Source: Oscillospiraceae bacterium
Lineage (GTDB): Bacteria; Bacillota; Clostridia; Oscillospirales; CAG-272
Length of the DNA: 64,000 nt
Direction of reading: 5' to 3'
NCBI GenBank assembly: GCA_015064505.1
Contig: SVSB01000005.1
Coordinates: 18,672-82,671 of the forward strand
Positions within the stretch are counted from its first letter, which is position 1; each line of letters starts with the position of its first letter. This document shows, piece after piece, positions 1-8,591 of the stretch. Both the position numbers and the translations under genes were made by a program. The notes under the pieces are model-generated. The model ran no database searches and was not told the DNA's origin. It worked only from the letters and a program-made list of their open reading frames with translations.

Positions 1-195
1 GACAGAGCGGTAAAGAACGCGTTTGCGGAGCTTGCATCGGGTTGTGTGTGCCCCCCAAGCTTTCCCGTGTGCGTGTGCGGAAGAAAACCGCAGATGAAGA
101 TAATAACAAAAAAGCCGGTGCTTCCGGCGGATAGTGAGCTTGAAGTCAACCCCCGCGCAAGAAGCGCAAAGCTCAGGGGAGCGGAAAAGCTGTAA
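1..195 (+). CDS. rsmH: 16S rRNA (cytosine1402-N4)-methyltransferase RsmH, C-terminal end (partial)
   Basis: Frame 1 is open from the first base to a TAA at 193-195 and encodes 64 residues. It carries the hallmark C-terminal RsmH/MraW segment: a paired-cysteine stretch [16 protein letters not shown], then an ITKKP strand and a closing [11 protein letters not shown] tail, which is near-invariant in this family. RsmH methylates C1402 of 16S rRNA using SAM. Its place at the head of the division cluster, just before an FtsL-like gene, is the standard Bacillota order. The stop codon sits within the ribosome site of the next gene, so the two are co-transcribed. The start lies outside the window. Confidence 0.93.
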   Translation, partial: DRAVKNAFAELASGCVCPPSFPVCVCGRKPQMKIITKKPVLPADSELEVNPRARSAKLRGAEKL

Positions 196-206
196 AGGAG
201 TTTAAA

Positions 207-845
207 ATGACCGGATATCAGATCAGCGCAATGGACCTTAACGGATTCAAGAAGTGCAATGCGGGTCTTCGTGCAATGAACAAATATGAAGAATACCGTC
301 GCACAGCCGAAAGAAAGCGTCTTACCCCTGCGGATAAGCTTGCAAGGATCGAGGCACTGGAAAGAAAGGCTCCCGTGCGCAATCTTGCTTCCGTTTGTGC
401 GGGAAGAGAGAGCGGCTTCAAGCTTTTCAGCTTCAGCGAGAGATTTTGCGCCGATGAAAGAGTAAAGGGGAATTTCCCCATCGTATCCGCTATGCTGACC
501 GTTGTGTTCGCCTGCATTCTTATGCTTGTGGTGTACAGCTCAGTTCAGTACTCCGATGCAAAGCGGATGTATAACGACACGCGCGACAGCCTTGCGGCAA
601 GTGATGCAGAGATAGTAAAGCTCGAGGGAGAGCGTGATGCAAGAGTGGATCTCAGAGAGGTTGAGCGCATTGCCGTTGAAGAGCTTGGAATGATCCAGAA
701 GGATAAGGCTGACAGAGTATTCGTTTCCATAAAAGGAGAGGACAGCCTGATCCTTGAGGATAAGGTGGAAAAGGAAACTGCAGAGGCATCCTTGCTCAGT
801 GCGTTTGCGGAGAGACTTAAGGCTCTTTGGGAATATTTGAAGTAA
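207..845 (+). CDS. FtsL-like septum protein (bitopic, coiled coil)
   Basis: This 212-residue protein has a basic cytoplasmic N-terminus of about 90 residues, one membrane segment at about 91-112 (TVVFACILMLVVYSS), then a charged extracytoplasmic heptad-like region (about 115-165) and a short tail. That is the topology of FtsL/DivIC, which form a division complex with FtsQ/DivIB and activate septal PBP and FtsW. Sequence is poorly conserved in this family, so the call rests on topology and on position between rsmH and the PASTA PBP. The cytoplasmic part is longer than in Bacillus FtsL. AAAGGAG at 194-200 supports the ATG at 207. Confidence 0.78.
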   Translation: MTGYQISAMDLNGFKKCNAGLRAMNKYEEYRRTAERKRLTPADKLARIEALERKAPVRNLASVCAGRESGFKLFSFSERFCADERVKGNFPIVSAMLTVVFACILMLVVYSSVQYSDAKRMYNDTRDSLAASDAEIVKLEGERDARVDLREVERIAVEELGMIQKDKADRVFVSIKGEDSLILEDKVEKETAEASLLSAFAERLKALWEYLK

Positions 846-874
846 ACGCGAATATAAATTGAAATATATCAGCT

Positions 875-911
875 TTGCCCGTGCTTTGTGTAAAAAACAA
901 GGCATGGGCAA
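875..911 (+). other. Intercistronic hairpin before the division PBP gene
   Basis: A 15-bp stem (875-889 with 897-911) containing two G-U wobbles in RNA encloses a short A-rich loop between the FtsL-like and PBP genes. No T-tract follows, so it is not a classic terminator; an mRNA processing or stability element is possible. Confidence 0.45.
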
Positions 912-936
912 TCGCAGATGAAAGGAGAAATTGAAA

Positions 937-3258
937 ATGGCCGAAAGATCACACTTTCAAGTATTCAAGACCCGTGGTTTCTGGGTTATTTCCGTTCTCA
1001 TCGCTGCGGCGCTGTATCTGATCTACCTGCTTTTCAGCATTCAGGTGCTGGATTACGATCACTATCAGAATCTCGTTATCGATCAGGTGACCGTTGAAAC
1101 CAAGGAAACCGCAAGGCGCGGAAATATTTACGACAGCAATATGAGCGTGCTTGCAACAAACGTCTCTGCCTGGCGCGTTTTCATATCTCCGAGAGATATT
1201 GACAGAGCAGAGAAGACCACGTCCATAAAAAGATCTCTTGACAGATTTATGGGAAGCTCCGGCAAGGAAAGAGACGAGGGCGTTGATCAGAGCAAGCTGA
1301 TTGCCCGTAATCTTGCGGATATTCTTGAGGTTGACTACGATATGATCATCGAGCGCTGTTCAAGGAAGAACAGACTTGACGAAACAATAAAGGCGCGAGT
1401 TGATGAAGAGACCAAAAACAAGGTAGTTGAATTCGTCAAAAAATACGGTCTTGAGGATCAAGTGCACGTTCAGGCCCTCTCACTGCGCTATTATCCGTAC
1501 GATAATCTTGCAAGTGCCACGCTCGGCTTTACGGGCGCCGACGGAAGCGGAGTCTACGGACTTGAGCTTTACTACGATTACGAGCTAACGGGAACCCCCG
1601 GTCGATATATAACCGCAAAGGACAGCTACGGCGACGATATGCCCTTTGATTTCGAGACCTATTTCAAGGCCGAAAACGGTCTTTCTCTTGTGACGACCAT
1701 AGACGTTACCGTACAGCAGGCACTTGAGCGTCAGCTGGAAGCAACTTATGCGGATTCAGAACCCAATAATCGCGTTGCAGGCATAGTTATGAACGTAAAG
1801 ACGGGCGCTATCCTTGCTATGGCGGTAAAATCCGATTTCAATCTTAACGATCCTTACACCCTGAACGAATTTTATCAGGCAAAGCTTGATAATTCGGGGC
1901 TTGCGGTGGATTCTGATGAATACGCAGAGCTCAAACGTGATCTCCGTCTTGCCATGTGGAGCAACAAATGCGTTTCCGAGCTTTACGAGGCGGGCTCCAC
2001 CTTTAAGGTGATTACAGCCGCGATGGCTCTTGAAATGGGAGTTGTCAAGGATACGGACGATTTCTACTGCGCCGGATCATATCTCGTCCCCGGCTTCAGC
2101 ACTCCCATTCACTGTCACAGAACATGGGGCCACGGAGCGGTAACCTTTCGTCAGGGACTGCAGATGTCCTGCAATCCCGTGCTGATGCAAACAGCAGAAA
2201 AAATAGGCAGTAAGGCATTTTACGAATATTTCGGCTCCTTTGGATACCTTGATAAGGCAGGAATCGATCTCCCCGGTGAAGCGATAACCTATTTCCATGC
2301 AGAAAACGCCCTTGGTCCCGTGGAGCTTGCGGTTTCATCCTTCGGTCAGCGCTTCAAGACGTCCATGATCCAGCTGATTACCTCCATTTCCTGCGTAGCT
2401 AACGGAGGAGAGCTCGTAACTCCTCACCTTATATCCGCGCTTGTGGATGATAACGGCAAGACCGTTTATACTTACGAGCCGATCGTTAAGCGTCAGGTAA
2501 TCAGCGACAGCACCTCCGTGCTTATTAACGATATCCTTGAGGAAAGTGTTTTCGTGCAGGGCGGTAATACAAACTGTTACGTTAAGGGATACCGCATATG
2601 CGGAAAGACGGGAACCTCCGAAAAATTCGAGATTCTGGACGAAGAAGGCCATTCCTATCTCCGTATCGGCAGTACCGTTGCATACGCTCCTGCGGACGAT
2701 CCCGAAATTGCCGTGCTTATCGTTGTCGATGAGCCCACCTGTGATAATACATACGGCAGTAACGTTGCGGCGCCTTACTGTGCCGCTTTTATGGATGAGG
2801 TGCTTCCTTACCTCGGCATAGACCCCAAATATACTCCTGAAGAGCTTGAGACTCTTCAGATGAACGTAGGAAATTACCTGGGACTTTCGGTTGATGAAGC
2901 CAGGGAAAAGGCTAAGGCAAACGGTCTTACTGTGGAGATTGTCGGTGACGGCACCGCGGTAACCAATCAGGTTCCATCAGGAGGAACTTACGTAACCAAG
3001 GGTTCCGCGCGCGTGGTACTCTATACGAATAACGAGATACCCAAGAACACCGTTAAGGTGCCCGACGTAATGGGAAAAAGCGCATCGCAAGCTTCACAGA
3101 CCTTGCTTAACGCAGGTCTCAGCGTTCATGTTGTCGGTGCCACGGATACGGGCACTGCAGGTGCGATTGTGGTTGATCAAAGCATAGCAAAGGACACGGA
3201 GGTACCGAAGGGTACTTGCGTTAAGATCACGATGCGCCACACGGACAATACGGACTGA
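937..3258 (+). CDS. Class B penicillin-binding protein with two PASTA domains (SpoVD/PBP2B/FtsI family)
   Basis: Septal peptidoglycan transpeptidase anchored by one N-terminal membrane segment (about residues 13-35). Counting from the ATG at 937 (773 residues), the dimerisation domain with RRGNIYD follows, then the transpeptidase with active-site Ser354 in STFK, SCN at 411-413 and KTGT at 557-560. Two PASTA repeats occupy about 637-700 and 704-769. AAAGGAG (921-927) is 9-10 nt before ATG 937 and too close to a TTG at 931, so ATG 937 was chosen. PASTA domains make it SpoVD-like or PBP2B-like. It is the only class B PBP in the cluster, so it may be the vegetative division enzyme rather than the spore-cortex one. 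Confidence 0.93.
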   Translation: MAERSHFQVFKTRGFWVISVLIAAALYLIYLLFSIQVLDYDHYQNLVIDQVTVETKETARRGNIYDSNMSVLATNVSAWRVFISPRDIDRAEKTTSIKRSLDRFMGSSGKERDEGVDQSKLIARNLADILEVDYDMIIERCSRKNRLDETIKARVDEETKNKVVEFVKKYGLEDQVHVQALSLRYYPYDNLASATLGFTGADGSGVYGLELYYDYELTGTPGRYITAKDSYGDDMPFDFETYFKAENGLSLVTTIDVTVQQALERQLEATYADSEPNNRVAGIVMNVKTGAILAMAVKSDFNLNDPYTLNEFYQAKLDNSGLAVDSDEYAELKRDLRLAMWSNKCVSELYEAGSTFKVITAAMALEMGVVKDTDDFYCAGSYLVPGFSTPIHCHRTWGHGAVTFRQGLQMSCNPVLMQTAEKIGSKAFYEYFGSFGYLDKAGIDLPGEAITYFHAENALGPVELAVSSFGQRFKTSMIQLITSISCVANGGELVTPHLISALVDDNGKTVYTYEPIVKRQVISDSTSVLINDILEESVFVQGGNTNCYVKGYRICGKTGTSEKFEILDEEGHSYLRIGSTVAYAPADDPEIAVLIVVDEPTCDNTYGSNVAAPYCAAFMDEVLPYLGIDPKYTPEELETLQMNVGNYLGLSVDEAREKAKANGLTVEIVGDGTAVTNQVPSGGTYVTKGSARVVLYTNNEIPKNTVKVPDVMGKSASQASQTLLNAGLSVHVVGATDTGTAGAIVVDQSIAKDTEVPKGTCVKITMRHTDNTD

Positions 3259-3312
3259 TAAGGTAAAAATTAAGAATATAAAAGCGGGAAGTAATCTATA
3301 TCGGAGGTACTT

Positions 3313-4791
3313 ATGGTACTGAGAGAGCTTCTTCCCGAAAATGAAATAACTTGCGGTAACGCAAAAGTCGCCGTAGACAGAGTGACCCGTGATCCCTTGG
3401 ATTGCGGGGGTGCCGCCCTCTTTTGCCTTTGGGGCAAGAGCTTTGATCCCGAACAGGTGATCGGCTCCGCAATCGGTTGCGGAGCAAGAGCTTTGGTAAC
3501 GGATAGGGAGTTGCCGTATTCGCCAATACCAACGGTAACGGTTAAAAACGCCCGCCGCGCTTATGCTTACGCGTATTCGGCTTTTTGCGGATCCCCGCAG
3601 AAAAATATGAGGTTTATTGGCATAACCGGCACGAACGGTAAGACCTCAACCTCCTATTTTCTGCATTCGCTGTTAACCTATTGCGGTGTGAAGAACGCAC
3701 TCATCGGCACAACGGGAATCATATACGATGGCGAAAAGATCCCGTTTCCCGCGGAAAACAGCGGTATTTCACAAATGACGACCCCCGACCCCGAGATCTT
3801 TTACCCCTTACTTGCACATCTGTGCAGTCTTGGCGTTCATAACGTGGTCATGGAGGTCTCAAGTCATTCCCTTGCACTCTCAAAGCTTGATCCGATTGAG
3901 TTCGATATCGGGCTGTTTACCAATATTACCCCCGAGCATCTTGATTTTCACGGTGATATGGAACAGTACGCGGTAGCAAAGGCAAAGCTTGCAAGACTTT
4001 CCCATAAGGTAGTATTCAACGGGGACGACCCCGTGCTTTGGGAGTTGTTCAAAAGCAGAAGCCCCTATTCCTACGGCGTTGAGCGGGGAATGTACCGTGC
4101 TTGCTGCGTGCGGGATAAGGGAGTTGACGGAAGCTCGTATCTTTTGAGGAGTGACGATTGCGTTCTCAGGATGGAATCGTCCATTCCCGGGGATTTTACC
4201 GTAATCAATTCTCTTGCCGCGGTTTCCGCCGCAATAGAATGGGGAATAAGCCCCGAGGTTGCGGTTGACGCGGTTTCGGCGGTGAAGGGTATACCTGGCA
4301 GACTTGAAAGGATACCTCTTGACGTTACAAAGTATCCGTTTTCCGTGCTGATTGATTACGCTCACACTCCCGACGCCCTTGAAAAGCTTCTTTGTTGCAA
4401 GCTGTTCAAAAGTCGAAAGGGCAGGCTTATCACCTTGTTCGGATGTGGGGGAGATCGGGATAAGACGAAGCGCGCTCCTATGGGAAGGATCGCATCGGAC
4501 TACTCCGATACAGTTTACGTTACCTCTGATAACTCAAGATCGGAGTCGCCTGAGGAGATCATTCACGACATTCTGAAGGGCATTGAAGATAAACGGAATT
4601 TCATAGCGATAACCGATAGGGAGCAAGCAATACGCCTCGCCTTCAGGCAATGTAAAAAGGACGATATACTTCTGCTTGTAGGAAAAGGGCACGAAAATTA
4701 TATAGTTGACAGAGACGGCCGAAGATATTTTTCCGAGAAGGAGATCGTGCTTTCGGAGGCCGCTCGCGGAAGTAAAAGAAAGGGAAAATGA
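3313..4791 (+). CDS. murE: UDP-N-acetylmuramoyl-L-alanyl-D-glutamate ligase MurE (probably meso-DAP-adding)
   Basis: Cytoplasmic Mur ligase that adds the third stem-peptide residue, using ATP. The 492 residues show the ATP loop GTNGKT at about 106-111, the central Mur ligase region with HLDFHG, and the C-terminal domain. The third-residue specificity motif reads DNSR at 406-409. Meso-DAP enzymes carry DNPR-like motifs with arginine and Lys enzymes lack that arginine, so meso-DAP is inferred, although the usual proline is serine here. CGGAGG precedes the ATG at 3313. The stop overlaps the start region of murF (1-nt gap), suggesting translational coupling. Confidence 0.95.
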   Translation: MVLRELLPENEITCGNAKVAVDRVTRDPLDCGGAALFCLWGKSFDPEQVIGSAIGCGARALVTDRELPYSPIPTVTVKNARRAYAYAYSAFCGSPQKNMRFIGITGTNGKTSTSYFLHSLLTYCGVKNALIGTTGIIYDGEKIPFPAENSGISQMTTPDPEIFYPLLAHLCSLGVHNVVMEVSSHSLALSKLDPIEFDIGLFTNITPEHLDFHGDMEQYAVAKAKLARLSHKVVFNGDDPVLWELFKSRSPYSYGVERGMYRACCVRDKGVDGSSYLLRSDDCVLRMESSIPGDFTVINSLAAVSAAIEWGISPEVAVDAVSAVKGIPGRLERIPLDVTKYPFSVLIDYAHTPDALEKLLCCKLFKSRKGRLITLFGCGGDRDKTKRAPMGRIASDYSDTVYVTSDNSRSESPEEIIHDILKGIEDKRNFIAITDREQAIRLAFRQCKKDDILLLVGKGHENYIVDRDGRRYFSEKEIVLSEAARGSKRKGK

Positions 4792-4792
4792 T

Positions 4793-6229
4793 ATGAGCTT
4801 TAAACTCGGAATGGGAAGGGTACGTATAGACGAGATATGCCGTCTTTGCGGTGTTGAGGCGGTAATATACGGAAACGATGACATATTCGTAAGCGGCATC
4901 GATACCGATTCCAGAAATATCGGGCCTGAGGACATTTTCGTTGCCGTAAAGGGTGAAAGGTATGACGGAGCCGATTTTGCATCCTCAGCGGTGCTCAGCG
5001 GTGCTACCTGCGTTATATCAACGAGACCTCCGGAAAAGGCTGAGGAGCTTGGAAGAAGCTTTGCTTATATCGAAAGCGCCGATCCCGTTGAGACCCTTTC
5101 GGTGCTTGCGCGTAACTATAAACAGAGCAGATCAATAAAGACCGTTGCCGTTACGGGAAGCGTGGGTAAAACTACCACTAAAGAAATGATTGCATCCGTG
5201 CTTGCAACGAGGTATAATGTAGGAAAGACGGCGGGTAATCTCAATACCGATATCGGACTTTCTCTCACCGTACTGGGATTTGACGCTTCCGTGGATACCG
5301 CAGTTCTTGAGATGGGTATGAGCGGACTTGGGGAGATCGAGCGGCTTTCCCTTATCGCTCGTCCCGATTACGGAGTAATTACCAATATCGGAACCTCTCA
5401 TATCGAATATCTTAAGACCCGCGAGAATATAGCAAAGGCAAAAACGGAGATCGTTGCGGGAATGAGCGACGACGGCGTGCTGGTGGTTCTCGGAGACGAG
5501 CCTTTGCTGAGACCGATCAGGGAGCAGCGTAAGAACACCGTAAGCGTAGCTATATACAGCAACGACGCCGAGTACCGAGCTGAGAATATCGTAAACAAGG
5601 ATCTTCATACGGAATTTGATCTGGTGCACGGAAACGTAAGGATCGCGGGGATCAAGCTTCCCGTAATAGGTCTGCATCACGTTTACGGCGCGCTTTTTGC
5701 CTGTGCTATTGGCGAGCGATTCGGTCTTACCGAGGAAGAGCTGAGAAGAGGACTTTCCGAATTCAAAAATGCGGCAATGCGCCAGAGCATCACCGACGTT
5801 TGCGGTATAACCGTTATAGACGCAAGCTATAACGCGAGCCCCGAGTCAATGCGTGCAAGCCTTAGCGTTCTGTGCGAGATCGCAGATGCGAAGAATGCAA
5901 GGAAATTTGCCCTTCTCGGCGATATGTGCGAGCTTGGTGATGAGACGCGTCCTCAGCACGAAAAGCTGGGCGAATTCGCGGCTAGTCTTAATCTTGACGG
6001 TCTTATAACCTTCGGAATTGCTTCCGTCTGCACCGCAGATTCAGCGCAAAAAAACGGTATGGCTGCAGATAAGATAATCAGCGAAATTAACCCCTCAGCC
6101 GCAGAAGAATGCGCAAGAAAGCTTTCTGCGGTCCTTAAAAAAGGCGACGTGCTCCTTGTAAAGGCAAGCAGAGCAATGGCGGCGGAGAAGGTAATTGCAT
6201 ATTTAAAAGAACACGGCGTACGCAATTAG
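4793..6229 (+). CDS. murF: UDP-N-acetylmuramoyl-tripeptide--D-alanyl-D-alanine ligase MurF
   Basis: Adds the D-Ala-D-Ala dipeptide to the UDP-MurNAc tripeptide. Starting at ATG 4793 the protein has 478 residues. It contains the MurF N-terminal domain (DTDSRNIGPEDIFVAVKGER), the ATP loop TGSVGKTTTKEM, the conserved NLNTDIGLSLTVL stretch, and the late motif DASYNASPESM followed by LGDMCELG. The frame is open upstream into murE, but AAGGG about 8 nt before 4793 and alignment with family N-termini favour this start. Confidence 0.95.
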   Translation: MSFKLGMGRVRIDEICRLCGVEAVIYGNDDIFVSGIDTDSRNIGPEDIFVAVKGERYDGADFASSAVLSGATCVISTRPPEKAEELGRSFAYIESADPVETLSVLARNYKQSRSIKTVAVTGSVGKTTTKEMIASVLATRYNVGKTAGNLNTDIGLSLTVLGFDASVDTAVLEMGMSGLGEIERLSLIARPDYGVITNIGTSHIEYLKTRENIAKAKTEIVAGMSDDGVLVVLGDEPLLRPIREQRKNTVSVAIYSNDAEYRAENIVNKDLHTEFDLVHGNVRIAGIKLPVIGLHHVYGALFACAIGERFGLTEEELRRGLSEFKNAAMRQSITDVCGITVIDASYNASPESMRASLSVLCEIADAKNARKFALLGDMCELGDETRPQHEKLGEFAASLNLDGLITFGIASVCTADSAQKNGMAADKIISEINPSAAEECARKLSAVLKKGDVLLVKASRAMAAEKVIAYLKEHGVRN

Positions 6230-6247
6230 TACGCGGAGGAATTTGAC

Positions 6248-7240
6248 ATGGGAATTTACGGCTACTTTGCGTTGATGACAGCGGTGACCTTCGTTTTGAC
6301 CGCAATGCTCACCCGATATCTCATCCCGATACTGAAAAGCAAAAAGATGGGACAGAAGATACTTGATATCGGCCCCCGTTGGCATAAGTCAAAGGAGGGC
6401 ACTCCCCAGATGGGCGGACTTGCTTTCTTCTGCGTTATCACACTCCTCGGCTCTGCTTTGCTTATAATTGCGGCGCTGACGGAGGCTGCCGACAGGAATA
6501 TGTGCATCGGCGGCGCTCTTGCTTTGTTCCTTGGCGTTGCTAACGGCTTCGTTGGAATGTTCGACGATTGGCGTAAGCTGCAGAAGAAGCAGAACGAAGG
6601 ACTTACTGCATCGCAGAAGTATCTGCTTCAGCTTATTTGCGCAGGCCTCTATCTTGCAGGTATGAAGGCGGCGGGACTTATCGACGGCGTGCTCCGTATA
6701 CCCTTTACCTCCATTGAGCTTGATCTCGGCTTTGGATATTTCTTTATTGCGTTGATACTTATAACGGGCATCGTGAACGCTGTGAATCTCACCGACGGTA
6801 TTGACGGCCTTCTTTGTATGGTGTCCTTCGTGTGCGGCGGTTTTCTTCTGCTTGCATCCATTAAGACGGATAATATTCCCCTTTGTATAGTTGCATCGGG
6901 TATTATCGGCGGCGTGCTTGGCTTTCTCGTTTATAATTATCACCCTGCAAGGGTATTTATGGGAGATACGGGCTCTCTTTACCTCGGCGGTCTGTTTGCG
7001 GGAACCGCTTTTATGCTAGCGCAGCCTTTCCTCATCGTAATTTACGGTATTATTTTCATAGTGGAAGCGGCCTCCGTCATTATTCAGGTTGGCTGCTACA
7101 AGCTCACCAAGAAGCGCGTTTTCAAGATGGCTCCCATTCATCATCATTTTGAGATGTGCGGTTGGGGTGAGCTGAAGATCGGATACGTTTTTGCGGCTGT
7201 TACCGCCGTTGCATCGGTCATATCATATTTCGCAATTTAA
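6248..7240 (+). CDS. mraY: Phospho-N-acetylmuramoyl-pentapeptide transferase MraY
   Basis: Integral membrane enzyme transferring phospho-MurNAc-pentapeptide to undecaprenyl phosphate (lipid I synthesis). The 330 residues are rich in membrane helices and hold the MraY signatures: KSKEGTPQMGG near the N-terminus, the acidic FDDWRK and NLTDGIDGL motifs that bind Mg and substrate, MGDTGSLYLGG, and the histidine loop PIHHHFE near the end. GCGGAGGAA precedes ATG 6248. The next gene is ftsW, whereas many Bacillota have murD here. Confidence 0.97.
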   Translation: MGIYGYFALMTAVTFVLTAMLTRYLIPILKSKKMGQKILDIGPRWHKSKEGTPQMGGLAFFCVITLLGSALLIIAALTEAADRNMCIGGALALFLGVANGFVGMFDDWRKLQKKQNEGLTASQKYLLQLICAGLYLAGMKAAGLIDGVLRIPFTSIELDLGFGYFFIALILITGIVNAVNLTDGIDGLLCMVSFVCGGFLLLASIKTDNIPLCIVASGIIGGVLGFLVYNYHPARVFMGDTGSLYLGGLFAGTAFMLAQPFLIVIYGIIFIVEAASVIIQVGCYKLTKKRVFKMAPIHHHFEMCGWGELKIGYVFAAVTAVASVISYFAI

Positions 7241-7259
7241 CTATTTTTACGGAGCGGCT

Positions 7260-8579
7260 ATGAAGAAAAACAAGGTCGGCGACCCCAAAAGGGAGGGAAG
7301 AGCGCTTCTGCTTCCCAATGAATCAAAAAAGGATACTGAGCTTGTAGAAAGCATAAATCATCCCCGCGTGTACCGTCCCGAGATCAGAGTAAAGGGGCAG
7401 GTTGGTGAGCTTACCATGAGGCGCTCCGGATTTGATCCCGTTTTCTTCGTGCTTGTTCTTGTTTTGATGGCGTTCGGATCGGTGATGGTTTTTTCTGCCA
7501 GCTATGCCGATGCACTGGCAAGATTTGACGACAGCCTCTATTTTGCAAAAAAGCAACTGCTGTTCGTTTTGCTTGCTTTGGTCGTAATGCCGATAGTGGG
7601 ATCACTTCACTATAAATTTTTTTATCGCTTTGCAACCGAGCTGTACGTTATCACCCTCGGACTTTTGCTGCTCGTTCTGGTTATCGGTTTTGCGGGCGGA
7701 GGCGCTCAAAGATGGTTTTCCTTCTTCGGTATCTCCGTACAGCCGTCCGAGATCGCCAAGGTTACACTTATCCTCGTTCTTGCGAGCTATTACAGCCGAA
7801 ATAAGCAAAGAGTCCTTGCCTACACGGTGAACAAGGAGCTTCGCGGTATTGAATACCGCTTTGTGCGCAAGAAGAACAGAAGAGAATCCTTCTTTTACGG
7901 AATTTTCATTCCTTTTTGCCTTCTTGGTGCCGTGGACGTGCTCGTAATGCTTGAAAAGCACATTTCGGGTCTTGCCATCATAACTATGATAGCCCTTATA
8001 GTGATGTTCTACGCGGGTGGAGACTGGCGCTGGCTTATGGGCGTTGCGCTCTTTGCCGTTGCTGCTGTTGTTCTTCTCATAATTCTTTTCCCTTATGCCT
8101 CCGACAGAGTTGAGGTGTGGCTCAATCCCTATGAGCACAGGCTTGATGGCGGCTGGCAGACGATTCAGGGGCTTTACGCTATAGGATCAGGCGGTCCCTT
8201 CGGACTTGGTCTTGGTCAGAGCAGGCTCAAATACAGCTACGTTTCTCAGCCGCATAACGATTTCATATTCACAATAGTTTGCGAGGAGCTTGGCTTCCTC
8301 GGTGCAATGGGTGTTATCACTTTATTTGCTTTGCTCGTATGGCGCGGGCTTGTAATTGCAAAGCGCGCTCCGGATACCTTTGCAAGCATTGCCGCTTTCG
8401 GAATATCTGCGCATATTGCTTTGCAGGTTCTTCTTAATATAGCGGTCGTGACAAATGCGATCCCCAATACGGGAATATCGTTGCCGTTCTTCAGCTACGG
8501 CGGATCTTCACTTATCGTGCTTTCCGCGGAGATGGGCATAATGCTTTCTATCTCGCGTTACTCTTATATCAGAAAATAA
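7260..8579 (+). CDS. ftsW: FtsW/SpoVE-type SEDS peptidoglycan glycosyltransferase
   Basis: Polytopic SEDS protein that polymerises lipid II with the septal class B PBP. From ATG 7260 (GGAGCGGCT just upstream) it has 439 residues with a cytoplasmic tail of about 55 residues and then about ten membrane segments. Conserved features include FGSVMVFSASYADAL in the first helix, VQPSEIAKV around residue 160, a GGWQTIQGLYAIGSGG loop, HNDFIFTIVCEELG and the closing ISLPFFSYGGSS. FtsW and SpoVE are not separable by inspection; location in the dcw cluster fits either. The frame extends upstream into mraY but without a ribosome site. Confidence 0.94.
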   Translation: MKKNKVGDPKREGRALLLPNESKKDTELVESINHPRVYRPEIRVKGQVGELTMRRSGFDPVFFVLVLVLMAFGSVMVFSASYADALARFDDSLYFAKKQLLFVLLALVVMPIVGSLHYKFFYRFATELYVITLGLLLLVLVIGFAGGGAQRWFSFFGISVQPSEIAKVTLILVLASYYSRNKQRVLAYTVNKELRGIEYRFVRKKNRRESFFYGIFIPFCLLGAVDVLVMLEKHISGLAIITMIALIVMFYAGGDWRWLMGVALFAVAAVVLLIILFPYASDRVEVWLNPYEHRLDGGWQTIQGLYAIGSGGPFGLGLGQSRLKYSYVSQPHNDFIFTIVCEELGFLGAMGVITLFALLVWRGLVIAKRAPDTFASIAAFGISAHIALQVLLNIAVVTNAIPNTGISLPFFSYGGSSLIVLSAEMGIMLSISRYSYIRK

Positions 8580-8591
8580 CGGAGAATCAAA

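Noticed and set aside
931..936. TTG start for the division PBP at 931
   Set aside because: The ribosome site ends only 3 nt before it; ATG 937 has normal spacing.
4706..4792. Longer N-terminus for murF overlapping murE
   Set aside because: The extra 29 residues lie wholly inside murE and lack homology to MurF; ATG 4793 fits the family.
7191..7259. Longer ftsW beginning inside mraY
   Set aside because: No ribosome site at that ATG, whereas GGAGCGGCT lies before ATG 7260.
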